Source of the DNA: CAZFHA01 sp964518595
GTDB lineage: Bacteria > Bacillota > Clostridia > Saccharofermentanales > Saccharofermentanaceae
Direction: 5' to 3'
DNA length: 64,000 nt
Assembly: GCA_964518595.1 (NCBI GenBank)
Contig: CAZFHA010000004.1
Coordinates: 62,001-126,000, forward strand
The notes beneath the pieces were generated by a model. It was not told where the DNA came from and did not search any database. It saw only the letters and a list, made by a program, of their open reading frames with translations. Below, in pieces: positions 61,704 to 64,000 of this stretch (positions are counted from its first letter, which is position 1; each line of letters begins with the position of its first letter). Made by a program: the position numbers and the translations under genes.

Positions 61704-62765
61704 TTAACGCTCGGGATAAGCAAAAACTTCCATATTTTCTGTGATGTAACTTGTCTCATTCATGTACAGCCAGACTTCGAAAGGGGTTTTTCCATTAGCT
61801 TTTACATCATCCACATTGCCACTTTCCCCTCCAACTAATTTACCATTATCATCGCGAAAAAAAACAACCACCGACACCGATTCAATGTCAAAATCGTTGG
61901 GATTAGATATCTCACCAACTATCTGGTCTTCCCGCTTAACCGGATTCTCAACAATTAGCGGCTCTCCAGCGACTGTAATCTTCTCTGGTGCAATCCAGTT
62001 ATAATCATCTGGCGGAAGGATTTCAAAGTCTACCGTAGCCGGTTCACTCTCAACAGTCATGGCACTGCCAGCGCTATTCAGAACACTATCTGGAAGGATC
62101 AAAGCTTCCACAATATCTTCTGTTCCAAGAACTGCCCCTTCAGCATCCCTAGCGGTTATCCTCACGGTAGGAAATTCAACGCCTCTTTCCTTATTGGGAT
62201 TCTTTATAGAAAGGGCATATTGAATCTCGTAACCAGATCTCTCTAAGGAGACAACATAAGCATTTTCACCCAATTCCAATGGCAATAGATCCGCAGTTGC
62301 CACAGCCTTCTGAACCTCAATATTAACCTCATCAGAACGTTCAAGCTCAAAGGTTTTTGTAACCCCCAGTGCAGAAACGGAGTAGCTAATAATACCGTCT
62401 TTATAAGTAAAGGTTTTTGTATCGTCTGAAGAAGCCAGTAATGCCGCTTCAGTACGACTCTTATCATTGGCGGAGTCCCAGGAATATTCATTACCGCCCG
62501 TAGTCGGCGCCGTGTACGTTCCTGCCCAGTACAGCGATGTACTGTTGTCCTCAGCTCTCCAATATACTTCGATTGTGCCATCTGCAATCATCGCAACATG
62601 ATAATTTGTATCTGAATCTGAATTTCTTTGTTTCCAACCGCCATCTAATTTAAGCGGCGTAGCGCCCGTAGCATTATTAGCATCACCGCCACTTGTGTTA
62701 CCATTACAACCATTAAGTACAAAAATAAGTGTAAGTGCTAAAATCAATGTAAGTATACGCTTCAT
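61704..62765 (-). CDS. Predicted lipoprotein with FxLYD-like beta domain
   Basis: 353 residues, ATG after AAGGAGA. The signal peptide (MKRILTLILALTLIFVLNGC) ends in a LNGC lipobox. After a Gly/Asn/Thr linker, the first domain (~38-155) is beta-rich with repeated short strands (HVAMIADGTIEVYWRAED; LYWAGTYT). The second part (~175-350) has two similar segments, YALSIKNPNKERGVEFPTV and IVGEISNPNDFDIESVSVV, resembling FxLYD-type Ig-like domains that follow a NPN turn. Surface-located; function unknown. It stands alone between long intergenic regions. Confidence 0.8.
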   Translation of the reverse strand: MKRILTLILALTLIFVLNGCNGNTSGGDANNATGATPLKLDGGWKQRNSDSDTNYHVAMIADGTIEVYWRAEDNSTSLYWAGTYTAPTTGGNEYSWDSANDKSRTEAALLASSDDTKTFTYKDGIISYSVSALGVTKTFELERSDEVNIEVQKAVATADLLPLELGENAYVVSLERSGYEIQYALSIKNPNKERGVEFPTVRITARDAEGAVLGTEDIVEALILPDSVLNSAGSAMTVESEPATVDFEILPPDDYNWIAPEKITVAGEPLIVENPVKREDQIVGEISNPNDFDIESVSVVVFFRDDNGKLVGGESGNVDDVKANGKTPFEVWLYMNETSYITENMEVFAYPER

Positions 62766-63311
62766 TTTTTTCTCCTTAATATCGTTAATTGAGATAACTA
62801 GAACTACTAAAAGATAATTTTGTTAATGTCCGACCGTGAAAAAGAAAGCTTGTCTTTTTTTACACAAGTTTTCCCCAGAGAGGTATTTCCGCCTATAAAA
62901 CTAAAGCCTTTAGGGAAAATGAATTTTGCGAACGTATATTTATACGTAGAATGGAATCAAAAAAATCGAAAAGCAGAGAATAATCATGACCCCTCAAAAT
63001 TAACCCCAATCTATAGCCCCAAATTTGTACAAACCCAAAAGCATCCCCTCTGTATAAACCATATATCAGCTATGGTTCTCTACCGTGCTTACATCTACTC
63101 CCTCAACGCCCCCCTCCTTAAATAACAATCTAGAGTATACACATAAACAATCATAAGGTAAATATTATTAGTTAAATTTATTCACTTTGAAAAACTATAT
63201 CCCTAAGTTTTAACTTATTACTTAAGAAAAAGTGAATAACAGAAAAGCTCCCAAAAATTGAGAGCTACATCCTTTAGCATGATAGACAGCTTACCAGGTC
63301 TTCCCCCCTAC
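62766..63311. other. 546-bp intergenic region
   Basis: No gene is supportable; a plus-strand frame (62820-63125) has no ribosome site and no family resemblance. The stretch holds the lipoprotein promoter region and the hairpin at 63246-63266. Confidence 0.5.
63246..63266 (-). terminator. Terminator of the right-edge gene
   Basis: On the minus strand AGCTCTC pairs with GGGAGCT (one G-U) around AATTTTT, followed by TTTTCTG. It lies 46 bp after the stop of the gene at 63312, a normal position for an intrinsic terminator. Confidence 0.55.
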
Positions 63312-64000
63312 CTAATCCCCCACGCCCTCTCGACCCAACTGCCACAAATACTTGTCAATCGACTTCAGGCTGTACCTGACCAGGCCATAGTAGGAGCGGA
63401 AGTCCCGCAGCACATAGGTAAAGGTGTGGTAGTCTTTTCTCATGTTCATGGTATTTTGTTTGGTAAAGCGCTCTTTTTCATTGAAAAACCGCAAAACCTT
63501 GTCCACCTGTTCGCTATAGACTGGGAAATCGTGATTGTTATGAAGGCTACAATACTTGGTGGCGAAGCTGTAGTGATCCTGCCCTTTTTTCTGCCCTCGG
63601 CGCATGTCTTCGATCAGTGACAGGTCGCCAGCCTTGATCCGCTGCTCTAGGTTCAGAGTCATGAAATATCTGGCTGTGGAATAGACCTCCAACTTATAAC
63701 TACCGTAGAGGGCACTGAGAGTGGCAACTTTCAGCAGCACATCTGAAAAGAGGCGATTATCAGGGCAAAAGCGGCTAAACAATTTTTCTAAAGCCGCCTC
63801 CTGCTCCTTCAAAACCTCCAGCGTCTCCCAATTTTGCAGGTAGACCTCCAGCTGCTTAGCGGAAGGAATCGAGACATGTAGTCCCAGGCGGTTGGACGAG
63901 GGTAGGGGCAGCTCTTCCTTGGCAAAAAACGCCGGAGAAAGAGGCATTTCCTCTTGAGGGTAGCGGATAGGCTGTAGAGATGGACTTCTATCCACGGCAA
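63312..64000 (-). CDS. Partial gene at right edge, unknown protein sharing a C-terminal motif with the DUF7662-like protein
   Basis: At least 227 residues; the frame stays open towards the window edge, so the true start probably lies outside. Conserved-looking stretches: DLSLIEDMRRGQKKGQ, HYSFATKYCSLHNNHDFPVY and QVDKVLRFFNEKERF, then YYGLVRYSLKSIDKYLWQLG near the end. The HYSFATKYCSxHN stretch is seen in uncharacterised bacterial proteins I cannot name. The end resembles that of the protein at 60470-61489, suggesting a common C-terminal helix. No function assigned. Confidence 0.65.
   Translation of the reverse strand, partial: AVDRSPSLQPIRYPQEEMPLSPAFFAKEELPLPSSNRLGLHVSIPSAKQLEVYLQNWETLEVLKEQEAALEKLFSRFCPDNRLFSDVLLKVATLSALYGSYKLEVYSTARYFMTLNLEQRIKAGDLSLIEDMRRGQKKGQDHYSFATKYCSLHNNHDFPVYSEQVDKVLRFFNEKERFTKQNTMNMRKDYHTFTYVLRDFRSYYGLVRYSLKSIDKYLWQLGREGVGD

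Noticed and set aside
62820..63125. A 101-codon plus-strand frame in the spacer before the right-edge gene
   Set aside because: No ribosome site, biased composition and no family resemblance.

Overview
The window looks like a chromosomal segment of a low-GC Gram-positive bacterium (Firmicutes, most likely an anaerobic clostridial lineage). The support is strong AGGAGG-type ribosome binding sites, Sec/lipobox lipoproteins without outer-membrane machinery, a ribose-type ABC transporter with a lipoprotein binding component, DeoR and WYL regulators, and AT-rich intergenic DNA. I cannot place it to genus, and no rRNA or tRNA gene was recognised.

Region 1 (1-14 kb): the decayed 5' end of an IS66-type element, then one huge minus-strand gene (4384 codons). 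It encodes a Sec-exported surface or secreted protein with a Ser/Thr/Glu-rich N-terminus, a hydrophobic patch, PPC-like beta domains, EF-hand-like calcium loops, a short RTX block and nine tandem ~300-residue GLUG modules.

Region 2 (14.4-25.7 kb): a ThuA-like gene, then four paralogous lipoproteins arranged as two A-B pairs. The second pair arose by a ~4.1 kb tandem duplication. The two A genes still share a ~713 bp identical 5' half including the promoter. Between the pairs lies a mosaic scar containing the 3' tail of rtcB fused to fragments of a ferredoxin/nitroreductase gene; intact versions of both lie further right. Next come rtcB (RNA ligase) and a translationally coupled gene of unknown function.

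Region 3 (25.9-31.3 kb, minus strand): two overlapping WYL regulators behind a ferredoxin-nitroreductase gene, and a DeoR regulator with an extra RbsA-like ATPase. Divergent from these (31.6-37.2 kb, plus strand) is a polyol/sugar operon: RbsA-, RbsC- and RbsB-type ABC genes, an SDR and a zinc MDR dehydrogenase. The likely logic is import of a polyol, oxidation by the two dehydrogenases, and DeoR control through repeats in the divergent promoter region.

Region 4 (37.6-58.8 kb, nearly all minus strand) is a dense defense island. In order along the window: RelE-type toxin with AbrB-type antitoxin, Fic relic, Mrr nuclease, relic of an AAA ATPase, GNAT plus small partner (TA-like), truncated RloB plus AAA ATPase (broken AbiL/RloAB-like pair), DUF262/DUF1524 GmrSD-like nuclease with a 45-codon leader gene, a 2TM beta-rich CBASS-type effector without its cyclase, HerA, SIR2, HsdS, HsdM, HsdR, a GHKL-ATPase/Shedu-like nuclease fusion, and an ImmA/IrrE-type metallopeptidase. 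The most interesting parts are the contiguous hsdR-hsdM-hsdS-SIR2-herA unit, the GHKL-nuclease fusion, and the evidence of turnover (at least three decayed systems).

Region 5 (59-64 kb): an EcsC-like protein, strong intergenic hairpins, a DUF7662-like two-domain protein, a lipoprotein, and a partial gene at the right edge that shares a C-terminal motif with the DUF7662-like protein.
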